From Hallella mizrahii (GTDB lineage: Bacteria; Bacteroidota; Bacteroidia; Bacteroidales; Bacteroidaceae), in NCBI RefSeq assembly GCF_009695775.1, contig NZ_VUNG01000001.1, forward strand, positions 124,001 through 188,000: a stretch of DNA of 64,000 nucleotides, in the 5' to 3' direction. Each line of letters opens with the position of its first letter. Positions within the stretch are counted from its first letter, which is position 1. The notes under the pieces were generated by a model. It searched no databases and was not told where the DNA came from. It saw only the letters and a list, made by a program, of their open reading frames with translations. Positions 1 to 10,131 of the stretch are shown here, piece after piece. Both the position numbers and the translations under genes were made by a program.

Positions 1-2
1 TG

Positions 3-2057
3 GCCACCATCGACAAGTATTTCGGCTCCTGGAAACCAAGCACGACGCTTTCACGACCCGAGTATGCGCCTGTCGCAGACCTGAAGCAGCACGTCGACAC
101 CACTGTTGTCGGACAGGAAGCTGAGAACGTGATACTCGGCTGGAAGTTTGACAAAGCCGCTTCTGACCAGTCCGACACGCTGAGCTTCATCTCTGATCTC
201 CTTTCCAACGGCAAGGCCGGACTCATGGATGTCGACCTCAACCAACCGATGAAGGTGATGAGTGCCGGTACCGGCGTGGAAGGCTTGGCCGACTACACCA
301 CGTTCATCGCTGAGGGAGAGCCCAAGCAGGGACAGAAGCTCGAAGAGGTGCGTGACCTCATGCTTGCCGAGATAGAGAAACTCAAACGTGGAGAGTTTGA
401 CGAGAACCTGATGAAGGCTGTCCTTGCCAACAAGAAACTTAACATGCTGCGCGGCCTGAGCAGTAACCGCAACCGCACCGAGATGATGAAGGATGCCTTC
501 ATCAATGGCGAGAGCTGGCAGCATGTCGTGGGGCAGCTCGACCGTATGTCGAAGATCACCAAAGAGCAGATCGTGGACTTCGCCCGCCGTCACTTCCTCG
601 ACAACTATGTCTGTGTCTACAAGCGTCTCGGCAACGACACGACGATCCACAAGATTGAGAAGCCGCACATCACGCCGATACCCACGAACAACGACAAGCA
701 TAGTGACTTCCTCACCGCCGTTGTCAATAGCAAGCCGGAGCCTATCCAGCCACAGTTCATCGACTTCAACAAGGATCTCGCTAAGGGTAAGATGAAGAAC
801 GGTGCCGAGGTACTCTACAAGCAGAACGCCACTGACGACCTCTTCGACCTCTCGCTCGTCTTCCCTGTAGGCCGTGAGAACAGCAAGCAGTTGCAGGTTG
901 CGGCTGACTATCTCGACTATGTCGGCACTGCCACCCGCTCGGCCAATGACATCAAGAAAGCCTTCTATCAGTTAGCTTGCGACTACAGCGTGAGTGTCAG
1001 CGATGACGAGACACGTGTGTCGCTGAGCGGACTCAACGAGAACATGCCCGCTGCACTGAAGCTCATGGGTGACTATATCAACCATGCCAAAGCCGATGCG
1101 GAGAGCTACAACAAGTTTGTCGGTCTGACGCTGAAGTCCCGCAACGATGCCAAGGGCAACCAGCGTGTCTGCTTCTCGGCCCTGAGACAGTATGGCGAAT
1201 ATGGCCCTTACAACGGCTTCCGCAACAAGATGAGTGCTGATGAACTCCATAAGGCCAATCCTCAGCAACTGCTCGCTCAACTGAAAAATCTGGGTAAGTA
1301 CACCTTATTATATTATGGTGCCACACCGATGAAGCAGTTGGAGGCTACCGTGGCAAAGAGCTATCCTTGCACGATGAAGACCACTTTGCCTGCAGCCCGC
1401 CGCTATACGCGCACGACTACAACGCAGAACGAGGTGTGGATAGCACCTTATGACGCGAAGAACATCTACATGACGCAGTATCTCAACGAGAACAAGCAGT
1501 GGACACCCGAGCAGGCTCCTGTCAATGCGCTCTTCGGCGAGTACTTCGGCGGAGGCATGAATGCCATCGTCTTCCAGGAGTTGCGTGAAGCCCGCGGACT
1601 GGCTTACAGTGCCGGTGCATGGCTGACCACACCGGACCGCAAGGGCGACCCGGAGTGCTTCAACACCTATATCATCACACAGAACGACAAGATGACGGAC
1701 TGCATCAAGGAGTTCAACCAGTTGCTCAACAACATGCCGGAACGTCAAGCTGGCCTCGACCTTGCCAAGCAAAGCCTGATGAAGAGCATCGCCACGGCCC
1801 GAACCACCAAGTTCTCTGTGCTCAATGCTTATCTTACCGCACGCAAACGTGGCCTCAACTACGACATCAACCGTGTCATCTACGACAAGTTGCCGTCGCT
1901 GACCATGGCAGACCTGGTGAAGTTCGCCAAGGAGAACATCTCCGGCAAACCCTATCGCTACATCATCCTCGGCGATGAGAAAGAGCTCGACATGAACACA
2001 CTGCAGAAGATAGGACCGGTAAAGCGATTAACCAAAGAAGAAATATTCGGATTCTAA
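3..2057 (+). CDS. M16 family metallopeptidase (insulinase/PqqL-like), 5'-truncated by window edge
   Basis: Frame is open from base 3 through the listed ORF (129..2057). Residues such as FGGGMNAIVFQELREARGLAYSAGAW are typical of M16 peptidase C-terminal domains. Confidence 0.88.
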   Translation, partial: ATIDKYFGSWKPSTTLSRPEYAPVADLKQHVDTTVVGQEAENVILGWKFDKAASDQSDTLSFISDLLSNGKAGLMDVDLNQPMKVMSAGTGVEGLADYTTFIAEGEPKQGQKLEEVRDLMLAEIEKLKRGEFDENLMKAVLANKKLNMLRGLSSNRNRTEMMKDAFINGESWQHVVGQLDRMSKITKEQIVDFARRHFLDNYVCVYKRLGNDTTIHKIEKPHITPIPTNNDKHSDFLTAVVNSKPEPIQPQFIDFNKDLAKGKMKNGAEVLYKQNATDDLFDLSLVFPVGRENSKQLQVAADYLDYVGTATRSANDIKKAFYQLACDYSVSVSDDETRVSLSGLNENMPAALKLMGDYINHAKADAESYNKFVGLTLKSRNDAKGNQRVCFSALRQYGEYGPYNGFRNKMSADELHKANPQQLLAQLKNLGKYTLLYYGATPMKQLEATVAKSYPCTMKTTLPAARRYTRTTTTQNEVWIAPYDAKNIYMTQYLNENKQWTPEQAPVNALFGEYFGGGMNAIVFQELREARGLAYSAGAWLTTPDRKGDPECFNTYIITQNDKMTDCIKEFNQLLNNMPERQAGLDLAKQSLMKSIATARTTKFSVLNAYLTARKRGLNYDINRVIYDKLPSLTMADLVKFAKENISGKPYRYIILGDEKELDMNTLQKIGPVKRLTKEEIFGF

Positions 2058-2205
2058 ATAATGTATAATGTATAGTGTATAAATAGAAATGAATAAATAA
2101 ATGCTTGGGGGGTAGATAAGCCTTTCGCTGTTTGCATAAGGCTTTTCCCCCCATTGAAATGTGGCGTAAGTTCTATAGCCTTATCAATATAAAAGTAGAG
2201 ATCTT

Positions 2206-2571
2206 ATGACAGAATATAATGCCATATTGGAGAAAAGTAAACGATTTGCAGTGCGAATAGTGAAGCTTTACCGGTATTTGGATAAGACGAAGGTTCCAAG
2301 AGCGCTCTCTGATCAGATCTTAAGAAGTGGTACGAGTATAGGCGCGAATGCGGCAGAAGCTCATTTGGCACCGTCATCTACAGATTTCTACTGTAAGTTG
2401 GGGATATCTTTGAAGGAAGCAAAGGAAACAGAATATTGGTTGTACGTCTTGCATGGAGCCGATTTTATTGACGGCCGATCATACGAGAGTATCAATGATG
2501 ACTGCGTGGAGATTCTCAAAATTCTTACGGCTATTCTTAAGAACCGACCAAATCGCACAGGCAAGGGTTAG
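2206..2571 (+). CDS. Four helix bundle protein (23S rRNA intervening-sequence protein family)
   Basis: 121 aa; LDKTKVPRALSDQILRSGTSIGANAAEAHLA...FYCKLGISLKEAKETEYWL is characteristic of the family. Confidence 0.85.
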   Translation: MTEYNAILEKSKRFAVRIVKLYRYLDKTKVPRALSDQILRSGTSIGANAAEAHLAPSSTDFYCKLGISLKEAKETEYWLYVLHGADFIDGRSYESINDDCVEILKILTAILKNRPNRTGKG

Positions 2572-2597
2572 TAGCTTGTTCACCGCAAATCATTTAT

Positions 2598-2683
2598 TTA
2601 TTATTTATACACTATACTTTATACATTATACATTATCCATTATACATTGCTCATTATACATTATACATTATACATTAACATCT
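2598..2683. repeat. Short AT-rich tandem repeat (TATACATTATACATT words)
   Basis: Direct reading of repeated ACATTATAC/ACATTATCC units just upstream of the fumarase start codon. Confidence 0.85.
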
Positions 2684-2690
2684 ATAGATT

Positions 2691-4340
2691 ATGGCAAAAC
2701 CAGTAGATTTCAAGTACGCTCCCATGTTTCAGATGGGTGAGGACGATACCGAGTATCGCCTGCTCACCAAAGAGGGAGTGAGTACATCAACTTTTGAGGG
2801 CAAAGAGATTCTGAAGGTCACACCCGAGGCTCTGACCCTGTTGGCCCAGCAGGCCTTCCACGACGTGGAGTTCTGCCTGCGTCGCAAACACAACGAGCAA
2901 GTAGCTGCCATCCTCAGCGATCCTGAGGCTTCTGATAACGACCGCTATGTGGCTCTGACGCTTCTGCGCAATGCCGAGACAGCAGCCAAGGGCGTTCTGC
3001 CTTTCTGCCAGGATACCGGTACAGCGATCATCCACGGCGAGAAGGGACAGCAGGTTTGGGCCGACTTCGATGAGGAAGAGGCACTGTCACGCGGTGTGTA
3101 CAACACGTATACTCAGGACAATCTGCGCTACTCTCAGAATGCGCCCCTGACCATGTACGACGAGGTGAACACCAAGTGCAACCTGCCCGCACAGATCGAC
3201 ATCGAGGCTACCAAGGGTGCTGAGTACCGCTTTGTGATGGTTGCCAAAGGCGGTGGCTCTGCCAACAAGACCTATTTCTACCCGATGACCAAGGCTACGA
3301 TTCAGAACGAGGGCACACTGCTGCCGTTCCTCGTGGAGAAGATGAAGAGTCTCGGCACAGCCGCTTGTCCTCCTTACCACATCTGTTTCGTCATCGGCGG
3401 CACATCGGCTGAGAAGAACCTGCTGACCGTGAAGCTCGGCTCTATCCACTATCTCGACAACCTGCCAACGACGGGCGACGAGACCGGCCGCGCCTTCCGC
3501 GACCTCGACCTCGAGGCCAAGCTGCTCGAAGAAGCTCATAAGATTGGCTTCGGCGCACAGTTCGGTGGTAAGTACTTCGCCCACGACGTGCGTGTGATCC
3601 GTCTGCCCCGTCACGGTGCCAGCTGCCCGATCGGTCTCGGCGTGAGCTGCTCTGCCGACCGCAACATCAAGGCAAAGATCAACAAGGACGGTATCTGGTT
3701 GGAGAAGATGGACACCAATCCTGGCAACCTCATTCCTGCTGAATTGCAGCAGCCGGGCGACAATGGCGGCATTGCCATCAACCTCGACGAGGGCATGGAC
3801 AAGGCGCGTGCCATTCTGACAAAGTATCCTGTCTCTACCCGTGTAAGCCTCACCGGCACCATCATCGTGGCTCGCGACATCGCTCACGCCAAGCTGAAAG
3901 CCCGTCTCGACAAGGGCGAGGAGCTGCCCGAGTACTTCAAGAACCATCCTGTACTCTACGCTGGTCCAGCCAAGACTCCGGAAGGCTATCCTTGCGGTTC
4001 CATGGGTCCGACAACGTCCAACCGTATGGATCCGTATGTCGACGAGTTCCAGGCTCACGGTGGTTCCATGATCATGATTGGCAAGGGCAACCGCACGCAG
4101 GTCGTCACCGACGCCTGCAAGAAACACGGTGGCTTCTATCTGGGCACCATCGGCGGCGTGGCTGCTGTGCTGTCTCAGGATGCCATCAAGAGCATCGAGT
4201 GCGTGGAGTATCCTGAACTCGGCATGGAGGCTATCTGGAAGATCACTGTCAAGGACTTCCCCGCCTTCATTCTCGTGGATGACAAGGGCCACGACTTCTT
4301 CAAGGAGTTGAAACCCTGGACTTGCGGTGCTTGCAAATAA
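2691..4340 (+). CDS. Class I fumarate hydratase
   Basis: 549 aa; [52 protein letters not shown] and [30 protein letters not shown] motifs. Confidence 0.95.
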   Translation: MAKPVDFKYAPMFQMGEDDTEYRLLTKEGVSTSTFEGKEILKVTPEALTLLAQQAFHDVEFCLRRKHNEQVAAILSDPEASDNDRYVALTLLRNAETAAKGVLPFCQDTGTAIIHGEKGQQVWADFDEEEALSRGVYNTYTQDNLRYSQNAPLTMYDEVNTKCNLPAQIDIEATKGAEYRFVMVAKGGGSANKTYFYPMTKATIQNEGTLLPFLVEKMKSLGTAACPPYHICFVIGGTSAEKNLLTVKLGSIHYLDNLPTTGDETGRAFRDLDLEAKLLEEAHKIGFGAQFGGKYFAHDVRVIRLPRHGASCPIGLGVSCSADRNIKAKINKDGIWLEKMDTNPGNLIPAELQQPGDNGGIAINLDEGMDKARAILTKYPVSTRVSLTGTIIVARDIAHAKLKARLDKGEELPEYFKNHPVLYAGPAKTPEGYPCGSMGPTTSNRMDPYVDEFQAHGGSMIMIGKGNRTQVVTDACKKHGGFYLGTIGGVAAVLSQDAIKSIECVEYPELGMEAIWKITVKDFPAFILVDDKGHDFFKELKPWTCGACK

Positions 4341-4365
4341 CAGAATCTAAGCTGTTAAAAATAAT

Positions 4366-4403
4366 AAGTCCGGAAGTGGCAATTGCTGCTTCCGGACTTT
4401 TTT
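4366..4403 (+). terminator. Rho-independent terminator after fumarase
   Basis: AAGTCCGGAAG...CTTCCGGACTTTTTT stem-loop followed by a T run. Confidence 0.9.
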
Positions 4404-4455
4404 CGTTGTTAATGATCACAAACTTAGTGTTCCAGCTTTTTTAATGATGTCTTGT

Positions 4456-5199
4456 CTATTTCACCTTTGCGCTGAGCGGCAGTCGGCTGGTGAGCGCTGA
4501 TGTTGAGGCAGTGGGACGCAGGCGCAGGTCAAAGGTCGTCGACTTCTCGCCGGAGTATGACATCCAGCGGAGCGTCAGTTTCACCTTGTCGCCGTGGACT
4601 CTCTTCAGCTCATTGAGGTTGAAAGCGATGAGCGCGTCACCCCAAGTGCCGTAGGTGTCGCCTTTGGCATCCTGACGAAGTACCAGATCGAAGGGATCGT
4701 CGGGGTTGGTACCTGTGACCAAATTGATGTAGTGCACCCGGCCACTGTTGCCCCAGCGCGTGCGGAAACGGAGTGTCAGATAGCCATCCTCAGCTACGGT
4801 CACCCAGTCTCTGACGATTTCTATCGGGTCGTTGCCATAGGTCTTATCGTCGTCGTTGCCTGTCGTGACTACCGGCAGTTTTGTGCGGATGCTGTCGATC
4901 CAAACGATGTTCACGCGGTTGTCGGCGTTCGTTGTGGAGTTGGCTTTATAGCAGTTGATGAGCGCACGCACCTCTTTGTTGCCAAAGGGCGATTGCTGCA
5001 TGTTGGCCGGCGTGAGCGTCGTGGAGTCGTCCAGCTGCATGGTGAACGAGCCGTCGGCGGCCGGACGCACAGTCACGAGGGCGTTGGGGAGGTAGCTGGG
5101 ATAATAATAGTTGTCATCGTCGTCGTTGCATGATTGGAGAGTGACGAGCCCGGCCAACAGTCCAAGGGCCAGGATTGCTTTCTTGAAATAGTGTTTCAT
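4456..5199 (-). CDS. NigD-like lipoprotein
   Basis: Lipobox LVTLQSC after a signal peptide, poly-Asp stretch, NigD-like beta-rich C-terminus. Confidence 0.7.
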   Translation of the reverse strand: MKHYFKKAILALGLLAGLVTLQSCNDDDDNYYYPSYLPNALVTVRPAADGSFTMQLDDSTTLTPANMQQSPFGNKEVRALINCYKANSTTNADNRVNIVWIDSIRTKLPVVTTGNDDDKTYGNDPIEIVRDWVTVAEDGYLTLRFRTRWGNSGRVHYINLVTGTNPDDPFDLVLRQDAKGDTYGTWGDALIAFNLNELKRVHGDKVKLTLRWMSYSGEKSTTFDLRLRPTASTSALTSRLPLSAKVK

Positions 5200-5326
5200 G
5201 ATCGTTTTCCTTTCTTGATATTCACTCGTAAAATAAAGGGAGAAAGGAAAACTTGCTTGCGTTTTACATTTTTTTGCTACCTTTGCAATTCATCAACAAC
5301 AGCTATTCATCAAAGCGAACCGCATT

Positions 5327-5626
5327 ATGGGAAAAGTCATAGACAGGGAGAAGCGTACGATTGCGTTTATGATCCGGCTCTATTGCCGTCATCGTCTTCA
5401 TCAGCAGGAGCCTTCCGAGGAATACCGTGCGCTGACCGACTATTGTCAGCACCGCTTGGATCATTGCCGATGGCAGGACGAGAAGCCGGCGTGCAAGCGT
5501 TGTCCCTGTCACTGCTATGCGCCCGAGCAGCGTGAGCGCGTGCGGCAGATCATGCGGTGGACGGGTCCTCGTATGATTCTCTATGCGCCGTTGGAGGTGC
5601 TCCGCCATCTGCTCAACAAAGGATAA
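5327..5626 (+). CDS. Nitrous oxide-stimulated promoter family protein (YgbA-like), Cys-rich
   Basis: 99 aa; REKRTIAFMIRLYCRHRH-like N-terminus and CKRCPCHCY cluster. Confidence 0.8.
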   Translation: MGKVIDREKRTIAFMIRLYCRHRLHQQEPSEEYRALTDYCQHRLDHCRWQDEKPACKRCPCHCYAPEQRERVRQIMRWTGPRMILYAPLEVLRHLLNKG

Positions 5627-5641
5627 ACGCAGTACAGAGGT

Positions 5642-6325
5642 TTACTTGGCGTCGTAGGTGCGGTAGACCATGTAGTCGCCGTCGGCCCGAAAGCTGACCT
5701 CACTGCCAGTGCATTCGTTGAGCGTGCCCTGCCACCATTCTTTGTAGGCATAGCTCTGCCAGCGCAGTCCGGTGCTTTCCAGCTTTGTGCAGGAGAAGTT
5801 GAAGATGCTCATCTGCTGACGCATAAAGGTGCTGAACACCATATTGCCGTTGGCGGGCGTGAACCAACCGTAGTCGGTGTACATCTCCGGCAGGATGGCG
5901 AAGTCGCGCAGGTAGCGCATCATCAGTGCGATGTTGCCGAGAGTGTGGTCCTCGCGCTTGCCGGTGGCCCCCAGATAAGCCAGCCGTGGCTGTTGCTTCT
6001 CACCGTTTTCCTTTGTTGATGCTTTTATCAGACCGATGGCAAAGCGTGTTGCCTTGGTCAGGTCGTTGTCCTCCTGTTCGCTGACTGCATGGAAGATGTC
6101 GGCATACTGCGCCTTGAGTCCGGCTGGCAGGCTGTCGCCGTCGCCCACACCAAAGAGTTTTCCTTCCGCTCTCAGTCTTTCTATTTCTTGTGGCTGGTGC
6201 TTGAAGAGTGTGAGCAGCGCGCCGTCGCAGCAGATTAGCCGCTGTGCCTGATGCAGAATACCCAATGGTATTTGATGAGTAGGAAAATCGCCGTCGGCAA
6301 GGATGACGGCAGAGAAATCATTCAT
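5642..6325 (-). CDS. Thiamine pyrophosphokinase
   Basis: 227 aa; ICCDGA, GVGDGDSL, EQEDNDLTKA and GATGKREDHTLGNI motifs. Sits downstream of a TPP riboswitch-led gene set. Confidence 0.88.
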   Translation of the reverse strand: MNDFSAVILADGDFPTHQIPLGILHQAQRLICCDGALLTLFKHQPQEIERLRAEGKLFGVGDGDSLPAGLKAQYADIFHAVSEQEDNDLTKATRFAIGLIKASTKENGEKQQPRLAYLGATGKREDHTLGNIALMMRYLRDFAILPEMYTDYGWFTPANGNMVFSTFMRQQMSIFNFSCTKLESTGLRWQSYAYKEWWQGTLNECTGSEVSFRADGDYMVYRTYDAK

Positions 6326-6349
6326 GTTAGATCCTTTTCGTTGACATGC

Positions 6350-6919
6350 TTAATTACAACTTATAGCAGCTTTCTTCCATTTGAAGTATCCGGCCACGGC
6401 GATGGCGACATAGAGAGCGTAGAGGCCGGCGGTGAAGGGCAGCCCTTTGTAGACATAGAGGGCGGAGAGCTCAGCGTCGATGACAATCCACAGCAACCAC
6501 TGCTCCACGTATTTGCGGGCGAGCCACCACAGTCCGATGAAGCTCAGCGCGTTGCCGAAAGAGTCGAGCACGGGCACGGTGGAGTTGGTGAAGCGGATGA
6601 GAATCCAGTAGACCAGTGCCCAGGCAGCGAGAAAGAGCAGCATAGAGGGAATAAGCAGACTGCGCTTGACGTGCGTGATGGGCATGTCGCCCTCGTGCGC
6701 TTGTCCGCGTTTCTTGCCCAACTTCCATACGAGCAGACCGTAGACGGCAGCTAAGGCGTAGTAGACCTGCATGCCGAAGTCGGCATAGAGTCCGGCGTCG
6801 AAATACACAAACATATAGACCACCGGCATGATGATGCCGGTGATCCATAGCCATATCGAGGCCTTGTACTCCTGATAGATATATACAAGGCCGATGATCG
6901 TTCCAAATAAATCCAGCAT
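6350..6919 (-). CDS. pnuT: PnuC-family transporter, probably thiamine-specific (PnuT-like)
   Basis: 189 aa multi-TM protein with PnuC-like WLWITGIIMPVVYMFVYFDAGLYADFGMQVYY. Thiamine specificity inferred from TPP riboswitch and thiamine pyrophosphokinase context. Confidence 0.75.
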   Translation of the reverse strand: MLDLFGTIIGLVYIYQEYKASIWLWITGIIMPVVYMFVYFDAGLYADFGMQVYYALAAVYGLLVWKLGKKRGQAHEGDMPITHVKRSLLIPSMLLFLAAWALVYWILIRFTNSTVPVLDSFGNALSFIGLWWLARKYVEQWLLWIVIDAELSALYVYKGLPFTAGLYALYVAIAVAGYFKWKKAAISCN

Positions 6920-9186
6920 TAGAAGTTGATGCTCAGATGTGCCATCCAGTTAAACGGAGCCGAGGGCGCGAAGCCTGCCTCATAGAGGTCGTTGGTGCAG
7001 TAAGCCTCGACATTGCCTTTGCTGTCCTTGCGGAACGAGGGAGCTGCCCAGCCGTTGTTGTCATACTTGGCGTTGAAGATGTTGTAGAGCGTCACGCCGA
7101 GGGTGATATCCTTCAGTCCGAAGCAGGGCAGGGCAAAGTGATAGCTCAGGTTCACGTTGGTATTGAAGTGTGCTTTGAGGAACATATCCACGTTCCGGTC
7201 GAAGCTGCCGTCCTTATTGTAGTTCTTATAACTGTCGAAGTCGGTGTTGGTCAGATACTGTTTGCCGATGTACTGGCTCTGGATGCCGGCGTTGAAACCT
7301 TTATAATTGAACGTGAAGATGTTGTTGAAGATGAAGTCGGGCGAGAAGGCAGTGTGGGTGTCACCGAGGCTGACTGCCGATCCGTCTTTGAGTGTCACCG
7401 TCCAGTCCTTGCAGATGTTGCGTGAGAGCGTGGCGTTGGCATCCCAGCGGAACCAGTCGACAGGCTTCCAGGCAGCCTCCAGCTCCACGCCTTCGCGATA
7501 AGATTTACCGCTGTTATCGTTGCTGGCTTTCATCTCACCAATCTCATCGAGCTCACCGGTGAGCACATACTGATGGTTGTAGTACATGTAGTAGAGGTTC
7601 ACGCCGGCGGAGAATGCGGGACTCTCGTAGCGGTAGCCCAACTCCCAGTCCTGGAGCTTCTCGGCCTTCAGATGGTTGACGTAGTTGTTCTGATAGTCGT
7701 TGCGTGTGGGCTCCTTATGGCTGATGGCGTAGCTGGCATAGAGGCGGTTGTGGCTGTCGAGCTGATAGTTGATACCAAACTTCGGGTTGAAGAAGTCGAA
7801 GTCGTCGTGTGCCCAGTAGCCCTTCGTACGGTCCTCGTCGATGTAATAGTCGCGGGGATCCTGCATGCGGTAGCCCACGTGGCGATACTGCAAGTCTATG
7901 TAAGCGTTGAGACCGGGGAGGAAGGTCCACGACTCTTTCGTATAGAGATTGAAGTCGGACTTCCATGCGCGGTTGCGGTAATATTCGTATCCGGGATAGA
8001 ACGTGTTGACCTTGTCCTTTGTCCACAGCACCTCACCCCAGTGGTCGCCGATATATTTGTTCCATCCGCCGCCGAGGGTAGCCTTATAGTTCGACTTGTT
8101 GTCGTAGTTGATACTTGCCACCACGCCGTAGAGGTTATTCTCCATGAGCTTCTTACGGGTCAGGTCGCTCTTGAACTTTGTGTCGGACAGTCCGTAGTCC
8201 CGGTAGTCCTTGTTCGACTTGTACTCGTTGTAGTAGCCATAGCCGTAGGTGTAGTGCAGTGTGACGTTTGAAGACCAGTTCTGTCCATACAGCTGGTTCC
8301 AGATGGCCTGATAGTTCATCTGATGATAGTTGTCGGTCTGATCCTTATAATAATGTACATTCCCCTTGTCGTCGTAGTACTCGCCGCAGGAGTTGTAGCG
8401 TCTGCCGTAGAGGCTCTGCTCATATTTCGAGGCATAGTTCCACGCGTGGTAGGTCTGTTCGGTACCGTTGAAGGTCAGCAACTTCACCATGGTGTTGTCG
8501 GAGAAATAGCCGCCCTGGAGGAAATAGGAGTTGAGTTTTGTCGAGGCACGGTCGAGATAACCTTTCGATCCGATGTTCGACAGTCGTCCCTGCAATCCCC
8601 AGTGGTCATGGAGCAGACCGGTGCCGAAGCGCAGCGTCTCCTTGTGGCTATAATACGAACCGGCACTGGCATCGAGGCCGATATAAGGCTGCGTGCCAAT
8701 ATTTTCCGTCTGCATATTCAGCGTAGCACCGAAGGCACCTGCACCATTTGTCGAAGTACCGGCACCGCGCTGCAGCTGCATGCTCTGTACCGAAGAGGCG
8801 AGATCGCCCATGTTGACGAAATAGACCTGCGAGCTCTCCGCGTCGTTGACGGGCACGCCGTTGGCAGTGATGTTGATACGGCTCGGATCAATGCCACGCA
8901 CGCGGATGGAGGTGTAGCCAATACCGTTGCCGGCATCGGATGTCGTGGTGACGGAGGGCGTCAGTGAGAGGATATACGGGATATCCTGCCCGAAGTTCAC
9001 TTGTTTGATTTGTTTCTGAGTGAGCGTAGAGAAGGCCATAGGTGTCTTCTTGCCGGCGCGGGTGGAAGTCACCTGTACGCCTTGAAGCTCATACGTGCGG
9101 ATGGAGTCTACCGGCTCGTTGTCGGCAGCCCAAGAAGCAGTGGCGGCACAAGACAGTGCGACCATCATCAATAAGTGTTTATCCAT
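6919..9186 (-). CDS. TonB-dependent outer-membrane receptor, predicted thiamine uptake
   Basis: 755 aa; plug domain (RVRGIDPSRINITANGVPVNDAESSQVYFVNMGDLASS), beta barrel and terminal F. TPP riboswitch in the leader. Confidence 0.85.
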   Translation of the reverse strand: MDKHLLMMVALSCAATASWAADNEPVDSIRTYELQGVQVTSTRAGKKTPMAFSTLTQKQIKQVNFGQDIPYILSLTPSVTTTSDAGNGIGYTSIRVRGIDPSRINITANGVPVNDAESSQVYFVNMGDLASSVQSMQLQRGAGTSTNGAGAFGATLNMQTENIGTQPYIGLDASAGSYYSHKETLRFGTGLLHDHWGLQGRLSNIGSKGYLDRASTKLNSYFLQGGYFSDNTMVKLLTFNGTEQTYHAWNYASKYEQSLYGRRYNSCGEYYDDKGNVHYYKDQTDNYHQMNYQAIWNQLYGQNWSSNVTLHYTYGYGYYNEYKSNKDYRDYGLSDTKFKSDLTRKKLMENNLYGVVASINYDNKSNYKATLGGGWNKYIGDHWGEVLWTKDKVNTFYPGYEYYRNRAWKSDFNLYTKESWTFLPGLNAYIDLQYRHVGYRMQDPRDYYIDEDRTKGYWAHDDFDFFNPKFGINYQLDSHNRLYASYAISHKEPTRNDYQNNYVNHLKAEKLQDWELGYRYESPAFSAGVNLYYMYYNHQYVLTGELDEIGEMKASNDNSGKSYREGVELEAAWKPVDWFRWDANATLSRNICKDWTVTLKDGSAVSLGDTHTAFSPDFIFNNIFTFNYKGFNAGIQSQYIGKQYLTNTDFDSYKNYNKDGSFDRNVDMFLKAHFNTNVNLSYHFALPCFGLKDITLGVTLYNIFNAKYDNNGWAAPSFRKDSKGNVEAYCTNDLYEAGFAPSAPFNWMAHLSINF

Positions 9187-9260
9187 GACTGTTTAAAAAA
9201 TAAATTAGATGTTTTCTTTTTACCATAAGCACAATATCTATTAAAGAGGTGAAAAGAAAA

Positions 9261-9338
9261 TCTCGTCCCTGCGTCGGCATTGTCCGTATCAGGTTCAACG
9301 GGTATGATCTCAGCGAGGGCAAACGCCCAGGCACCCCA
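9261..9338 (-). ncRNA. TPP riboswitch (THI element)
   Basis: Reverse complement reads GGGGTGCCTGGGCG...CTGAGATCATACCCGTTGAACCTGATACGGACAATGCCGACGCAGGGA, matching the TPP aptamer consensus. Confidence 0.97.
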
Positions 9339-9634
9339 ATAATGTGTTGTGTGTGTGACAGCTTTGACTGCTTGACACACTGCAAAGTTACAAAGAAATC
9401 CGATAACGAGGAAGCTTTTGCAAAAAAATGTTGCAAGAACGTTAAGAGTCCTACTTTTTGATGACCGCATCGATTGTTGAATAAACTGACATTTTAGAGG
9501 CCTTATTTTGCCGTTCTTTGCTAGCAAAAGGTCTCTTGCCCGATTTCGTGCAATTTTTGAGCATTTTCTTAAATCGCTGATTAACAGACAGATAAGTTTT
9601 AGACCGTTTTCAGGCTCTTGTCAAAGTACCTTTT

Positions 9635-9666
9635 TGATGAAAAATTCTCTAGAGAATTTTTCATCA
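9635..9666. repeat. 32-bp perfect palindrome
   Basis: TGATGAAAAATTCTCT|AGAGAATTTTTCATCA; every base pairs across the centre. Confidence 0.95.
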
Positions 9667-10064
9667 TCTCGGTTGTTTCATCTCATAAAACCACCTTTTT
9701 GTGTCACTAAAATCAGTATTTTTACTTAGTCATCCCACTGTTTTGTTGATTTCACGCTACTATTTCCCTGTTTCCAGCTCACTTCTTTCTCAAAAAGCCC
9801 TCACTGTGCTCTCTAGATTGAAACTTTTCGAGGACATGATTTTGTCAGCGATTTTCTTACCGTAAAGACTTGGATACATGATTCACGGATGCGCTTCTTT
9901 CAATCAGAATGGAAGAAATCTCCCATTGGGAATGGAAGAAATTATGTTCTCTTCTTGACCCTGCCTTGCTTTCAGAGTTGGAGGAAGGTATCTTCGCACA
10001 GCTTCCTTGCAATGGTCTTCTCCATATGATTTTCGAAAATAATAAATAGAAACGCTGAAATATA

Positions 10065-10097
10065 TTTGCGATTCCGAATAATTATCCTTAACTTTGC
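10065..10097 (+). promoter_or_regulatory. Bacteroidetes-type promoter for the cas operon
   Basis: TTTG at 10065-10068, 20 bp spacer, TAACTTTG at 10089-10096. Confidence 0.75.
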
Positions 10098-10131
10098 TAA
10101 CATAACTAAAAACTTAAGAAAAATCGTAGCT

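Noticed and set aside
3087-4292. 401-aa minus-strand ORF
   Set aside because: Antisense shadow of the fumarase gene created by GC-rich codon bias; no recognisable domain.
9168-9527. 119-aa minus-strand ORF and overlapping 9179..9436 / 9249..9461
   Set aside because: They run through the TPP riboswitch; the sequence is explained by the RNA element.
9508-9729. 73-aa plus-strand ORF upstream of cas6, considered as an accessory or anti-CRISPR-like gene
   Set aside because: Contains the 32-bp palindrome, lacks a promoter fit and has low-complexity composition; not supportable as a gene.
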